From contig JAEWIX010000076.1 in the NCBI GenBank assembly GCA_023386885.1, forward strand, positions 1 through 62,258: 62,258 nucleotides of DNA, written 5' to 3'. The DNA is from Pseudomonadota bacterium. GTDB lineage: Bacteria > Pseudomonadota > Alphaproteobacteria > Rhizobiales > Xanthobacteraceae. Below the pieces are notes generated by a model. It saw nothing but the letters and a program-made list of their open reading frames with translations. It made no database searches and was not told the DNA's origin. Shown here in pieces: positions 1 to 8,264 of the stretch (position 1 is its first letter; the number at the start of each line of letters is the position of its first letter). Made by a program: the position numbers and the translations under genes.

Positions 1-55
1 CCGGCGTAATGTCCCCTGGCCGCGCATCCTTGAAGATGTCCTTGGAGGATGGGTC

Positions 56-931
56 ATGTTGCTGGCGATAAAGCTCAAGGCTGCGTTAGCCGCTGCAGCA
101 TTGGCAAGTCCTTTCGCGATGACGGCAGTGACGCCGAGCGACACCTTGCCGTCGGCGCAGGAGTTCGCGGCGTTGAAGGCAGAGAGTTTTTCCTATCGCA
201 TGGCAGGTGATTTCTCTCGCGACGGAAAGCCGGTCACGGCACCGCTGCGCCGGATGAAGTTCGATTCTTCTCTCGCTATCATGACTCGCCAAGTAACGGC
301 GGCCGAATATGCTCGCTGTGTCGATGACGGCGGATGCCCACGCGTACCGATGGCTTCTCATGGGGCCGACCGGCCGATGGTCGGAGTGAGTTGGCGCGAT
401 GCGACGGCTTATGCGGCATGGCTGACGCGGACTACCGGAAAATTGCACCGCCTGCCGACCGATGCCGAGTGGGTGTTTGCGGCAGCAGAGAAGGCGAGCG
501 ACGATGCGTTGCCGCTGAGTGGAACGGCCGACGCAGTCAATGCCTGGATCGCGCGTTATGAGGCCGAAGCCGGCCGCGAACGACCGATTGCGTTCGAGCC
601 GCAGCCGGTCGGTACTTTCGGCAGCAATCGATACGGACTGCGGGACGTCGCCGGTAACGTCTGGGAATGGACGGACACCTGCTTCATTCGGAATGCCGTG
701 GATGCATCTGGCGTTGCGAAGGCGACCAATACCAATTGTGGTGTGCGCGTCGTTCAGGGGGCTCATCGTGCCTATATGACCGACTTCATCCGCGATCCGC
801 GCACCGGAGGCTGCGCTGCCGGCGTGCCGCCCGCCAATCTCGGTTTCCGTCTTGTGATCGAGCAGGAGAAATGGCCGGGACTGCGGCGCATGGCGGAGCG
901 GGTCGCCGACAGGATGCTTCGGCTGCTGTAA
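56..931 (+). CDS. Exported SUMF1/formylglycine-generating-enzyme-like protein (NirV-like)
   Basis: A 291-residue protein of the FGE-sulfatase (SUMF1/EgtB/PvdO) fold. The N-terminus has a hydrophobic Ala-rich stretch (about residues 8-25) that looks like a signal peptide. Family motifs follow in order: MTRQVTAAEY (about 82-91), VGVSWRDATAYAAWL (about 108-122), LPTDAEW (about 132-138), GNVWEWTD (about 203-210) and a C-terminal NLGFRLV. The paired active-site cysteines of true formylglycine-generating enzymes are not evident, so sulfatase activation is not supported. From memory, relatives of this subtype sit beside copper nitrite reductase genes and are called NirV. The upstream neighbour is outside the window, with only a possible stop codon at 7-9, so that link is untested. 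The fold is confident and the role is not. Confidence 0.8.
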   Translation: MLLAIKLKAALAAAALASPFAMTAVTPSDTLPSAQEFAALKAESFSYRMAGDFSRDGKPVTAPLRRMKFDSSLAIMTRQVTAAEYARCVDDGGCPRVPMASHGADRPMVGVSWRDATAYAAWLTRTTGKLHRLPTDAEWVFAAAEKASDDALPLSGTADAVNAWIARYEAEAGRERPIAFEPQPVGTFGSNRYGLRDVAGNVWEWTDTCFIRNAVDASGVAKATNTNCGVRVVQGAHRAYMTDFIRDPRTGGCAAGVPPANLGFRLVIEQEKWPGLRRMAERVADRMLRLL

Positions 932-1343
932 CGGAATCCCCACGACGACTCGTAACAGCGAAATGCGCGAGATGTGGTGCGCTCCTCGATGCAACGGACG
1001 ACGCTCGGTGTTTTTGTCGGGCGCCGGAATTCCCTTACGGACTTATATCTTTTGCAGGTATCAGGTGGTCAGCCCGGTTTGACTCGTCCATTTTTTTGTC
1101 ATTAACTAACCTCAGTTCGCCATGAATTGAATTGGCTTCTCGCGATCATTCGTCTGCGTCGATTGATCGGGAGAGAGCAGGACGTTCGCCTTCGCCGAGA
1201 ATGCAACAGGCCCGCAGCAAGTCGATCCGGCGACCGGTCAAGGACGTGCCGATCCACGGCACCCTCGATCCGTGACGTACAGCTTGAGATTTTCAGGATT
1301 GGTTTTCCCGGCGATATTAATAAAACAACATAGAGATGGTGGG
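932..1343. other. 412-bp intergenic region, leader of the sugar-type ABC operon
   Basis: No convincing gene is seen here. The only promoter-like pair is TTGACT (1079-1084) and TTAACT (1102-1107), 17 bases apart, in an AT-richer patch. The -10 element is poor. An in-frame ATG at 1272 would extend the downstream permease by 24 residues, but that extension does not look like permease sequence and has no ribosome-binding site. It is therefore treated as leader. Confidence 0.4.
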
Positions 1344-2315
1344 ATGACGCTCAAGCGGCTTGGCCAGCAAGAAGTTGTTTTCGCGATTTTTGCCGTGCTG
1401 TTCGCTGTATTTGCGATCTTCCTTCCCGGCTTTGCCACCACCGATAATATGCTTACGCTGCTCCAGAACGTCGCGGTTCTGGGGATCCTTGGGTTGGCGA
1501 TGGCGCTGATCGTGATCGGTCGCGGGATCGATATTTCGCTGATTGCCGCGCTCGCGGTGCCGCCCGGGTTGGTGTTGCAGATGGTCCAGGATGGCTACTC
1601 GCTGCCGATCGCGATGGCGGCCGCGGTCGCATTGGCTTTGGTGTTCGGTCTCGTCAACGGCTGGTTGATCGCCTATGCGGAAGTGCCATCGCTGTTTGCG
1701 ACGCTGGCGACAGGTATTTTCCTCGCGGGGTTCGGTCAGGCTGTTCTGTTCAAGCTCGACGTGGTGCAGTGGAGCACCGGCATGAGTGGTTTCGAGCATC
1801 TTGGGCAGGGGACCATCCTCGGGATTCCGATGCCGATCATTGCTTTCGCGGTTGTTTGCATCGTCGTGGCGCTGTTGCTGCGGCAGACGCGGATCGGCGC
1901 TTATTTCTATGCGATCGGCGACAATCCTTATGGCGCGCGGGTCACCGGCATTCCGTCACGACCGGTCATTGTGCTGCAATATGTTCTTGCGGCGTTGATC
2001 GGGTGCTTTGCCGGCTTTGTGCTTGCCGCGTCCGTCAACAGCATGCCGACGCGCATTTTCAATTCGACGTTGATCTATGATGTGATTCTCGTCGTGGTAC
2101 TCGGCGGCATCGGTTTGTCCGGCGGGCGTGGCGGCGTGCTTAACGTCATCATCGGTACGCTGCTGATCGGGACCATGCTCAATGGCATGACCATCATGGA
2201 CATCTCCTACTCGGGACAGAACCTCATCAAGGGCATGGTTCTGCTCGTGGCGGTGGTCGTCGATTCATTTCTCAATCCACGTAACGAAGAAACCGCGCAG
2301 CAGGGCGATATTTGA
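1344..2315 (+). CDS. RbsC-type ABC transporter permease
   Basis: This is an inner-membrane permease of the ribose/galactose/autoinducer-2 family (BPD_transp_2), 323 residues and hydrophobic throughout with about 8-10 membrane segments. Family-typical stretches are IVIGRGIDISLIAA near residue 50 and the late ILVVVLGGIGLSGGRGG segment near 250-265. The start at 1344 is chosen over an in-frame ATG at 1272 because GGTGGG precedes it and the protein then begins at the usual MTLKRLGQQE. It opens an operon: the binding protein follows after 44 bases, and a second permease and an ATPase lie further on. It probably pairs with the second permease to form the membrane channel. The substrate is unknown. 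Confidence 0.88.
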   Translation: MTLKRLGQQEVVFAIFAVLFAVFAIFLPGFATTDNMLTLLQNVAVLGILGLAMALIVIGRGIDISLIAALAVPPGLVLQMVQDGYSLPIAMAAAVALALVFGLVNGWLIAYAEVPSLFATLATGIFLAGFGQAVLFKLDVVQWSTGMSGFEHLGQGTILGIPMPIIAFAVVCIVVALLLRQTRIGAYFYAIGDNPYGARVTGIPSRPVIVLQYVLAALIGCFAGFVLAASVNSMPTRIFNSTLIYDVILVVVLGGIGLSGGRGGVLNVIIGTLLIGTMLNGMTIMDISYSGQNLIKGMVLLVAVVVDSFLNPRNEETAQQGDI

Positions 2316-2359
2316 CCTGATGCGAACACGATACCAAGAACGATAGGGAGGACATCTTC

Positions 2360-3379
2360 ATGACGAGCATCAAACGAATTATCGCGGGAAGCATCGCCGG
2401 TGCCGGCCTCGCGGCACTTGCGGTGGCGCCCGCGCTGGCACAAAAGGGCCTCGACGAACCGTTCCAGGCTTCGTTCAAGAAGGCGCTCGAAGGCAAGACC
2501 GTAGGTTACATTCCTGTCGCCATGAACTTCGATTTGACCGAAGGCTGGTTCGCAGGGGTCAAGAAGGAGCTTGAACCTTACGGGGTGAAAGTGGTCGTGC
2601 GCGATCCGAACTGGAGCACCAGCGCGGGCGCGCAAGCCCTGACGACGCTGATCTCGGAGAAACCCGCCGCCATCATCGTCCATAACCCCGACGTGCAGAC
2701 CTATGCCAAGCTGATGCAGCGGGCCGAGAAGGAAGGCATCTATATCATTCAGGTCAACATGGGTTCGGTCTATCGCAGCGCGGCCTTCGTGGGCGCGAAC
2801 TGGATCGAGATCGGTGAGCGCAACGCCGAAGCGGTGATCAAGGCCTGTCAAGGCAAATCCAACAAGATCGCCATCGTGCAAGGTGCGCTATCGGCAGCGA
2901 CTTCCGCCTATACGCTCAAGGGTGTCGAGAATGTTCTCGCCAAGCATCCCGAGATCAAGGTGGTTTCGAGCCAGGCGGCCGATTGGGACGCCGCGAAGGC
3001 CAAGGCCATCACGCAAACGGTGCTCAAGCAGAATCCTGATCTGTGCGGAATTGTCGGTTTCTGGGATGGCATGGATATCGGCACTGCCGCTGCGGTGAAG
3101 GAAGCCGGCTTGACCGGGAAGGTTTTCCTTGCGACCTCCGGTGGCGGCGAGCGCAAAGGCGCCTGCGAACTGGTGAAGTCAGGCGCGTTCGATCTCAACG
3201 TGAGCTACGACGTGCCAACGCAGGCGGCCGATATGGCCGGCATGATCAAGTGGCTGCTGTCGTCGGGTGTGAAGCCGGGCGACGCGAAGGGTTCGATCTA
3301 TACGACGCTGACCAATATCACGAAGGAGAATGCGGGCTCGGACACCGCATGTTGGAATCTCAGCGACCTCAAGAAGTAG
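2360..3379 (+). CDS. Periplasmic sugar-type binding protein (RbsB-like)
   Basis: A 339-residue binding protein of the Peripla_BP_4/RbsB class. It has a clear signal peptide (residues about 1-27, ending in an Ala-rich stretch before AQKGLDEPF). The mature chain follows the two-lobe pattern: VGYIPVAMNFDLTEGWFAGV as first strand and helix, IIVHNPDVQTYAKLMQRAEK, an IAIVQGALSAATS hinge region, and CGIVGFWDGMDIGTAAAVKEAG. A strong Shine-Dalgarno (AGGGAGG) precedes the ATG. It delivers ligand to the permeases at 1344-2315 and 3476-5593. The propeller hydrolases in the operon suggest a lactone, glycoside or sugar-acid ligand, but this is inference. Confidence 0.88.
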   Translation: MTSIKRIIAGSIAGAGLAALAVAPALAQKGLDEPFQASFKKALEGKTVGYIPVAMNFDLTEGWFAGVKKELEPYGVKVVVRDPNWSTSAGAQALTTLISEKPAAIIVHNPDVQTYAKLMQRAEKEGIYIIQVNMGSVYRSAAFVGANWIEIGERNAEAVIKACQGKSNKIAIVQGALSAATSAYTLKGVENVLAKHPEIKVVSSQAADWDAAKAKAITQTVLKQNPDLCGIVGFWDGMDIGTAAAVKEAGLTGKVFLATSGGGERKGACELVKSGAFDLNVSYDVPTQAADMAGMIKWLLSSGVKPGDAKGSIYTTLTNITKENAGSDTACWNLSDLKK

Positions 3380-3401
3380 GTTGATACGTCCCCATCGCGC
3401 G

Positions 3402-3422
3402 GCGCCTGCACGCTGCAGGCGC
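3402..3422 (+). other. Perfect 9-bp stem-loop after the binding-protein gene
   Basis: GCGCCTGCA (3402-3410), a CGC loop and TGCAGGCGC (3414-3422) form an exact inverted repeat between the binding-protein stop and the next permease. No T-run follows, so a simple Rho-independent terminator is unlikely. In transport operons such a hairpin often protects the upstream binding-protein mRNA from 3' decay and so raises its level over the permease. That role is inferred from position. Confidence 0.6.
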
Positions 3423-3475
3423 TGCGCACGATACCCTTTCCGCGACCACCTTCGCGATTGTTACCGGGACGTGCA

Positions 3476-5593
3476 ATGCAGGAAACCCTTGTCCGACTGA
3501 AGGCGCGCTACTGGCCGGACCATTTGCTCGGCGAAATTCTATCGAAGCGCTGGACCGAGACGGCCATTCCCGTCATCGTGCTCATTGTCGTTGCCTTCGC
3601 GTTGAGCGGGATGATCGACAATTTCTTCACGCCGGCCGCGCTTTCCGACACTGCGCGTCAGGCGGGTGAAGTCGGCTTCGTGGTTCTCGGCATGGCGCTT
3701 GTCGTCATTGTCGGCGGCATCGACCTGTCGGTCGGCTCGATGTTCGCGCTGTGCGATTTCTGTGCACTCTACTGTCTCAATATCCTGAACTGGCCGGTGC
3801 CGGCCGTCGTGGTTGCCACGATTGTGTGCGGGGCGCTGCTCGGCGCCGTCAACGGTTTCCTGATCGGCTATCTGCGGTTGCGCGCTTTCATCACCACGCT
3901 GATCACGTTGATCATCTATCGTTCCGCCTACGATCTTCTGCTGTTCGGCAACTCGGTGAAGATCGCGTCGGCATTACCAGATATCCCGTCGTGGGATTTC
4001 ATCGGCATGGGAAGCCTGTTCGGAATTCCCAGCGTGGCGCTCGTCTATATCGTGGTCGCGATCTTCGGGCACATCTTCATGACGCGGATGCGGCCGGGCT
4101 GGCATATCACTGCGATCGGCGGGTCGCGCCGCTCCGCTTACAACTCCGGCATCGCCGTCCGCCGCACCATTGCGCTGTGTTACGTGGCGAGCGGCGCGTT
4201 AACCGCGATTGGCGCATTGTTTTTCGCCGCGCGCCTCGGAACGGTTGGCGGTGATGTCGGCGTCGGCCTGGAGGTCACTGTTCTGACCGCGACGGTGCTC
4301 GGCGGCATCACGCTCGGCGGCGGCAACGGATCGGTTGCCAAGGCGTTGGCCGGAACACTGATCGTACTGCTCGTCACCAATGGTCTGACGACCTTGGGTG
4401 TGCGCGGCGGTTTCAACCGTATGGTGCTGGCCTCCATTCTGCTGATCGCGGCCATTGTCGATATTCGCTGGCTGAAAAACCGCGCGCGGATCATCAGCAA
4501 GGTCTACGTCAGTCCAACCTATCACTTCCTGCCGCCGCCGCCTTCAACGGAGGTCGGCAAGGGAGGACCGTTCGAGCAGAACGATAAGCTGCGCGATGTC
4601 ACCTTGATCGGGGAGGGGCGTATCGAAGCGCCGGAGGATGTCATCCTCGATCGGGATGACAACTTGTATGCCGGGTCGCGGCACGGCGATATCATCCGCT
4701 TTCTCGCGCCCGACTACAAGACGATGGAGGTCTACGCGCACATTGGCGGCCAGCCGCTGGGAATGGCGTTCGACCGGCAAGACAATCTCTATTGCTGCAT
4801 CGGCGGCATGGGGCTTTACCGCATCACGCCGGATCGCAAGATCGAGAAGGCGACCGACGAGACCAACCGCAGCCTTTATTCGGTGAACGATGACAGCCGA
4901 CTACGGCTGGCGGACGATCTCGACATCGCGGACGATGGTCGGATCTTCTTTTCCGAAGCGACGGTCCGCTACGAGATGCACGAATGGCCAGTGGATGGCC
5001 TCGAAGCGCGGGGCAACGGTCGCATCATTTGCTATGACCCCAACAAGGGCACGACGCACACCGTTTTACGTGGTTTGAAGTTTCCGAACGGCATCTGTAT
5101 TGCCAGCGACGGGCAATCGATCCTGTTTGCTGAGACGTTCGGCTGTTCGATTAAGCGCTATTGGTTTGACGGCCCGAACAAGGGCAAGGTCGAAGTGGTG
5201 ATGGACAACCTGCCGGGTTATCCCGACAACATCAACCTCGCCTCCGATGGCAATTATTGGCTGGCGCTGGTCGGGATGCGATCGCCGGCACTCGATCTGG
5301 CCTGGCGGATGCCAGGCTTCCGCAAGCGCATGGGCAAGCGGCTTCCGATCGACGAATGGCTGTTTCCGAACATCAACACCGGCTGCGTCGTCAAATTCAA
5401 CGAGAAGGGCGAAATCCTGGAATCGTTCTGGGATCTGAAGGGCGTCAATCACCCGATGATCACGTCGATGCGTGAGCATCGTGGCCACCTTTACCTTGGA
5501 GGTATCTCCAATAATCGGATCGGGCGTTACAAACTTGAGAACGCGGACCCGGATTTCGTGCAGTACGACCGACGCTGGGGGAAGCAATCGTGA
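3476..5593 (+). CDS. Fusion: RbsC-type permease plus strictosidine-synthase/SMP-30-like propeller
   Basis: A two-part protein of 705 residues. Residues about 1-340 are an RbsC-type permease, with LVVIVGGIDLSVGSMFAL near residue 80-95 and TATVLGGITLGGGNGS near 270-285. After a short linker (YHFLPPPPSTEVG), residues about 365-700 form a beta-propeller resembling strictosidine synthase and SMP-30/gluconolactonase: EDVILDRDDNLYAGSRHGDI, FPNGICIASDG, LFAETFGCSIKRYW and GYPDNINLASDGNYWLALVG. One continuous frame covers both parts. The ATG at 3476 is preferred to an in-frame TTG at 3458, with GGGA seven bases upstream. Its stop overlaps the next start (GTGA). Family permeases are about 330 residues, so the extra domain is a real addition. 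It may act on or sense the imported ligand. The domain calls are firm and the function is unknown. Confidence 0.85.
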   Translation: MQETLVRLKARYWPDHLLGEILSKRWTETAIPVIVLIVVAFALSGMIDNFFTPAALSDTARQAGEVGFVVLGMALVVIVGGIDLSVGSMFALCDFCALYCLNILNWPVPAVVVATIVCGALLGAVNGFLIGYLRLRAFITTLITLIIYRSAYDLLLFGNSVKIASALPDIPSWDFIGMGSLFGIPSVALVYIVVAIFGHIFMTRMRPGWHITAIGGSRRSAYNSGIAVRRTIALCYVASGALTAIGALFFAARLGTVGGDVGVGLEVTVLTATVLGGITLGGGNGSVAKALAGTLIVLLVTNGLTTLGVRGGFNRMVLASILLIAAIVDIRWLKNRARIISKVYVSPTYHFLPPPPSTEVGKGGPFEQNDKLRDVTLIGEGRIEAPEDVILDRDDNLYAGSRHGDIIRFLAPDYKTMEVYAHIGGQPLGMAFDRQDNLYCCIGGMGLYRITPDRKIEKATDETNRSLYSVNDDSRLRLADDLDIADDGRIFFSEATVRYEMHEWPVDGLEARGNGRIICYDPNKGTTHTVLRGLKFPNGICIASDGQSILFAETFGCSIKRYWFDGPNKGKVEVVMDNLPGYPDNINLASDGNYWLALVGMRSPALDLAWRMPGFRKRMGKRLPIDEWLFPNINTGCVVKFNEKGEILESFWDLKGVNHPMITSMREHRGHLYLGGISNNRIGRYKLENADPDFVQYDRRWGKQS

Positions 5594-6690
5594 TCGCCGC
5601 GCTCAGGGATTTCACGGATCGCGTCTTTGGCCGCGGCAGTGCCGCGATCACCGTGCCGCCATTCGATGGCGCCTTGAAGCCGAACCAGATGCTCGAAGGT
5701 GCCGAGATCGTCGCCGAATTGGTGCAGCCGAATGACCTCGCGAGTCATGGCGACACTCTCTACCTCGCCGACGGCTCGACGGTGATGCGTCATGCCGCCG
5801 GCGCGATGCAGGTCGTTGCGCGTTTCGATCGCGAGGTTACGGCGCTTTGCGCGCTGCCGGGCGGGCGGTTGGCTGTTGCGCTGGGTGGACGGGAGATCAG
5901 GGTCTTTTCCACTACAGATGGACCTCGATCGAGCGACGTCGTTATCAGTGGCGCGAGTATGATGGCGGTGAATGCACTTGCCGCGACGCCATCCGGTGGC
6001 CTGTTGGCGACGGATGGTTCGGCGTCATACCCAACCTCGCAATGGGCGCAAGATCTGATGAGCCACGGACATAGTGGCCGGGTGCTGGCGATCGATATTG
6101 CGACGAAACAGATTCAGGTGCTGGCCGGCGGGCTCCGTTATGCCTTCGGTGTCGCGGCTTTTGAGGACGGCGCGATCGTCAGTGAAAGCTGGCGTCATCG
6201 ATTGCTGACCGTTGGTGCAAAGGGTGCCGGGCGTGCGTTGCTCGACAATCTGCCGGTTTATCCGTCGCGGCTTTGTCCAGCGGCGGGCGGCGGGTTCTGG
6301 TTGACGGCGTTCACGGGTCGAACCCAACTCGTCGAATTCGTACTGCGCGAAAATGCCTATCGCCGCCGGATGATGCAGGAAATCAATCCCGAGTTCTGGG
6401 TCGCGCCGCGCCTTAGCTCCGGAAATTCGTTCCGTGAACCGATGCAGGGTGCGCATCTCAAGACCATGGGAGTCGTCAAGCCTTGGGCGCCGCCACGGTC
6501 TTACGGTCTCGTCATTCGGCTCGGCCCCGATTGCGCTCCGCGCTATTCACTGCATAGTCGGGTCGATGGTCACAACCACGGCATCGTCGCGGCTGCCGAG
6601 GTCGGCGATGCACTCTATGTCTTGTCAAAAGGTGCCGGCCGATTGCTGCGGTTGTCACTCAAAGCCATTGAGGCGGAGTTCGTGGCATGA
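5590..6690 (+). CDS. SMP-30/strictosidine-synthase-like beta-propeller protein
   Basis: A 366-residue soluble protein related to the propeller half of the preceding fusion. Shared features include the opening PNDLASHGDTLYLADGS, the central GGLRYAFGVAAFEDGAIVSESWRHRLL, and the late GGGFWLTAFTGRTQLVEFVL, matching the GNYWLALVGMRSP region of the upstream domain. There is no signal peptide, so it is probably cytoplasmic. The GTG start at 5590 overlaps the upstream stop and its own stop overlaps the ATPase start (ATGA), so the three are translationally coupled. Family members are lactonases or related hydrolases that use a bound divalent metal. Whether the metal ligands are complete here was not established. 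Confidence 0.75.
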   Translation: MIAALRDFTDRVFGRGSAAITVPPFDGALKPNQMLEGAEIVAELVQPNDLASHGDTLYLADGSTVMRHAAGAMQVVARFDREVTALCALPGGRLAVALGGREIRVFSTTDGPRSSDVVISGASMMAVNALAATPSGGLLATDGSASYPTSQWAQDLMSHGHSGRVLAIDIATKQIQVLAGGLRYAFGVAAFEDGAIVSESWRHRLLTVGAKGAGRALLDNLPVYPSRLCPAAGGGFWLTAFTGRTQLVEFVLRENAYRRRMMQEINPEFWVAPRLSSGNSFREPMQGAHLKTMGVVKPWAPPRSYGLVIRLGPDCAPRYSLHSRVDGHNHGIVAAAEVGDALYVLSKGAGRLLRLSLKAIEAEFVA

Positions 6691-8183
6691 CCGAGAATGT
6701 TGTCGAACTTCGCAAGGCCACCAAACTTTACGCCGGTGTTCCCGCGATCCAGGATGTCGATCTTCAGCTTCGACGTGGTGAAATTCATGCGCTGGTCGGT
6801 GAGAACGGCGCGGGTAAATCGACATTGACGAAAGCCCTTTCGGGTGTGGTGACGCTGACGTCCGGCCAGTTGTTTGTCAACGGGGTCGAAGTCTCGCCAA
6901 GGACTCCGCTGGAGGCGAGGCAGCTCGGCGTCGCAATGGTGTTCCAGGAAAACAGTCTGGTGCCGACCATGACGGTCGCTCAGAATTTGTTTCTTGGGCA
7001 GGAGAAATTCTACAATCGTCTGCGTGGCATCTACATCGCTGCGCAGCAGTTTCTGCAGTCGCTGAATTTCGATGTCCCGCCCACGGCAACAGTCGGCCTA
7101 TTGGGCGCCGCCAAAAAGCAGATGGTGGAGATTGCCCGTGCGGTTCTGCATCAGGCTAAGGTCATCATTTTCGACGAGCCGACGGCGACGCTGACACCGG
7201 AGGAGAAAGCCTATTTCTTCGATCTGGTGCGGGATCTGAAGAAGCGGGGTGTCTCGATCATCTTCATTTCGCACGCACTTGAAGAAGCGTTGCTCTTGGC
7301 GGATCGCATTACGGTTTTGCGCGACGGCAAGCATGTGGTGACCGACGATGCCGCGAACTTCGACCGCGCGCGGATCGTTCAGGCGATGGTCGGCCGCGAT
7401 CTGTCCAATACGCTTTATGGCAAGCGGAAAACCACCGTGCGGCCTTCCGGCGAACGGATTCTATCGGTGCAGAACCTGAAAATGGCACCGATGGTCAAGA
7501 ACAATTCGCTGTCGATTTTCTCTGGACAGATCACTGGTGTGTTCGGCTTGGTCGGTGCTGGCCGTACCGAAACATTCAAAATTGTTGCCGGCGTGCTCAA
7601 GCGCGATTTCTTTTATGGCGGTGAGGTTTTGCTGAAAGGCAAACCGGTGCGCTATCGCGTTCCCGCTCCAGCTGTGCAGGCTGGCGTCGCCTACGTGACC
7701 GAGGATCGGAAAGTTGAAGGTTTCTTCGAGACGATGTCGATCGCGCGAAACGTTTATCTTGGGCTGGTCTCGAAATTTCCTGGCGGTCGATTTCTTTTAT
7801 CGAGGCGTGAGGCGGATCAGACCGGCGACGACTGGATCTCTAGGCTCAAGGTTCGTGCCATCAGCCCGAAGGCAAAGGTGGTCGAACTGTCGGGCGGAAA
7901 CCAGCAGAAAGTGGTGATTGCCAAATCGTTGGCGCAAGAGCCCGATTTGATCATCTTTGACGAACCGACGCGCGGTGTTGACGTCGGTGCCATCGTTGAA
8001 ATTCATGAGTTGATCAACAAGCTGGCGGATGACGGGAAGGCGGTGGTCGTCATCTCCTCCTACTTGCCGGAGATTCTGGCACTTTCGGATCGAATCCTGG
8101 TCAGCCGTCAAGGCAAGGTGGTCGAGGAATTCTCCGCCCTAGACGCGACCGAAGAAAAAATCATGTACGCCGCCATTCACTAG
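6687..8183 (+). CDS. RbsA/MglA-type ABC transporter ATPase (two nucleotide-binding domains)
   Basis: A 498-residue tandem ATPase, the standard length for the family. Domain 1 has Walker A GENGAGKST (about residues 38-46) and Walker B VIIFDEPTATLTPEE. Domain 2 has the degenerate Walker A GLVGAGRTET usual in this family, a complete signature LSGGNQQKV and Walker B LIIFDEPTRGVDVG. It powers uptake through the two permeases of the operon. Its ATG overlaps the previous stop by four bases, and a terminator follows at 8214-8254. It is the last gene of the transport operon. Confidence 0.93.
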   Translation: MTENVVELRKATKLYAGVPAIQDVDLQLRRGEIHALVGENGAGKSTLTKALSGVVTLTSGQLFVNGVEVSPRTPLEARQLGVAMVFQENSLVPTMTVAQNLFLGQEKFYNRLRGIYIAAQQFLQSLNFDVPPTATVGLLGAAKKQMVEIARAVLHQAKVIIFDEPTATLTPEEKAYFFDLVRDLKKRGVSIIFISHALEEALLLADRITVLRDGKHVVTDDAANFDRARIVQAMVGRDLSNTLYGKRKTTVRPSGERILSVQNLKMAPMVKNNSLSIFSGQITGVFGLVGAGRTETFKIVAGVLKRDFFYGGEVLLKGKPVRYRVPAPAVQAGVAYVTEDRKVEGFFETMSIARNVYLGLVSKFPGGRFLLSRREADQTGDDWISRLKVRAISPKAKVVELSGGNQQKVVIAKSLAQEPDLIIFDEPTRGVDVGAIVEIHELINKLADDGKAVVVISSYLPEILALSDRILVSRQGKVVEEFSALDATEEKIMYAAIH

Positions 8184-8213
8184 GGCAGGGCGGTGCTTTT
8201 TCCGAAATGCAAG

Positions 8214-8254
8214 CTGCCTCGGGAGCGATGAACTCCCGAAGCAGTTTGTCTTTT
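8214..8254 (+). terminator. Rho-independent terminator of the ABC operon
   Basis: CTGCCTCGGGAG (8214-8225) pairs with CTCCCGAAGCAG (8233-8244) with one C/A mismatch and a 7-base loop. TTTGTCTTTT follows. It lies between the ATPase stop (8183) and the converging binding-protein gene, whose stop is at 8265, so it may also slow transcription from the other side. Confidence 0.8.
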
Positions 8255-8264
8255 GGACGTCGAC

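Noticed and set aside
1272..1343. N-terminal extension of the first permease
   Set aside because: The extra 24 codons lack a ribosome-binding site and do not resemble permease sequence; the ATG at 1344 has a GGTGGG upstream.
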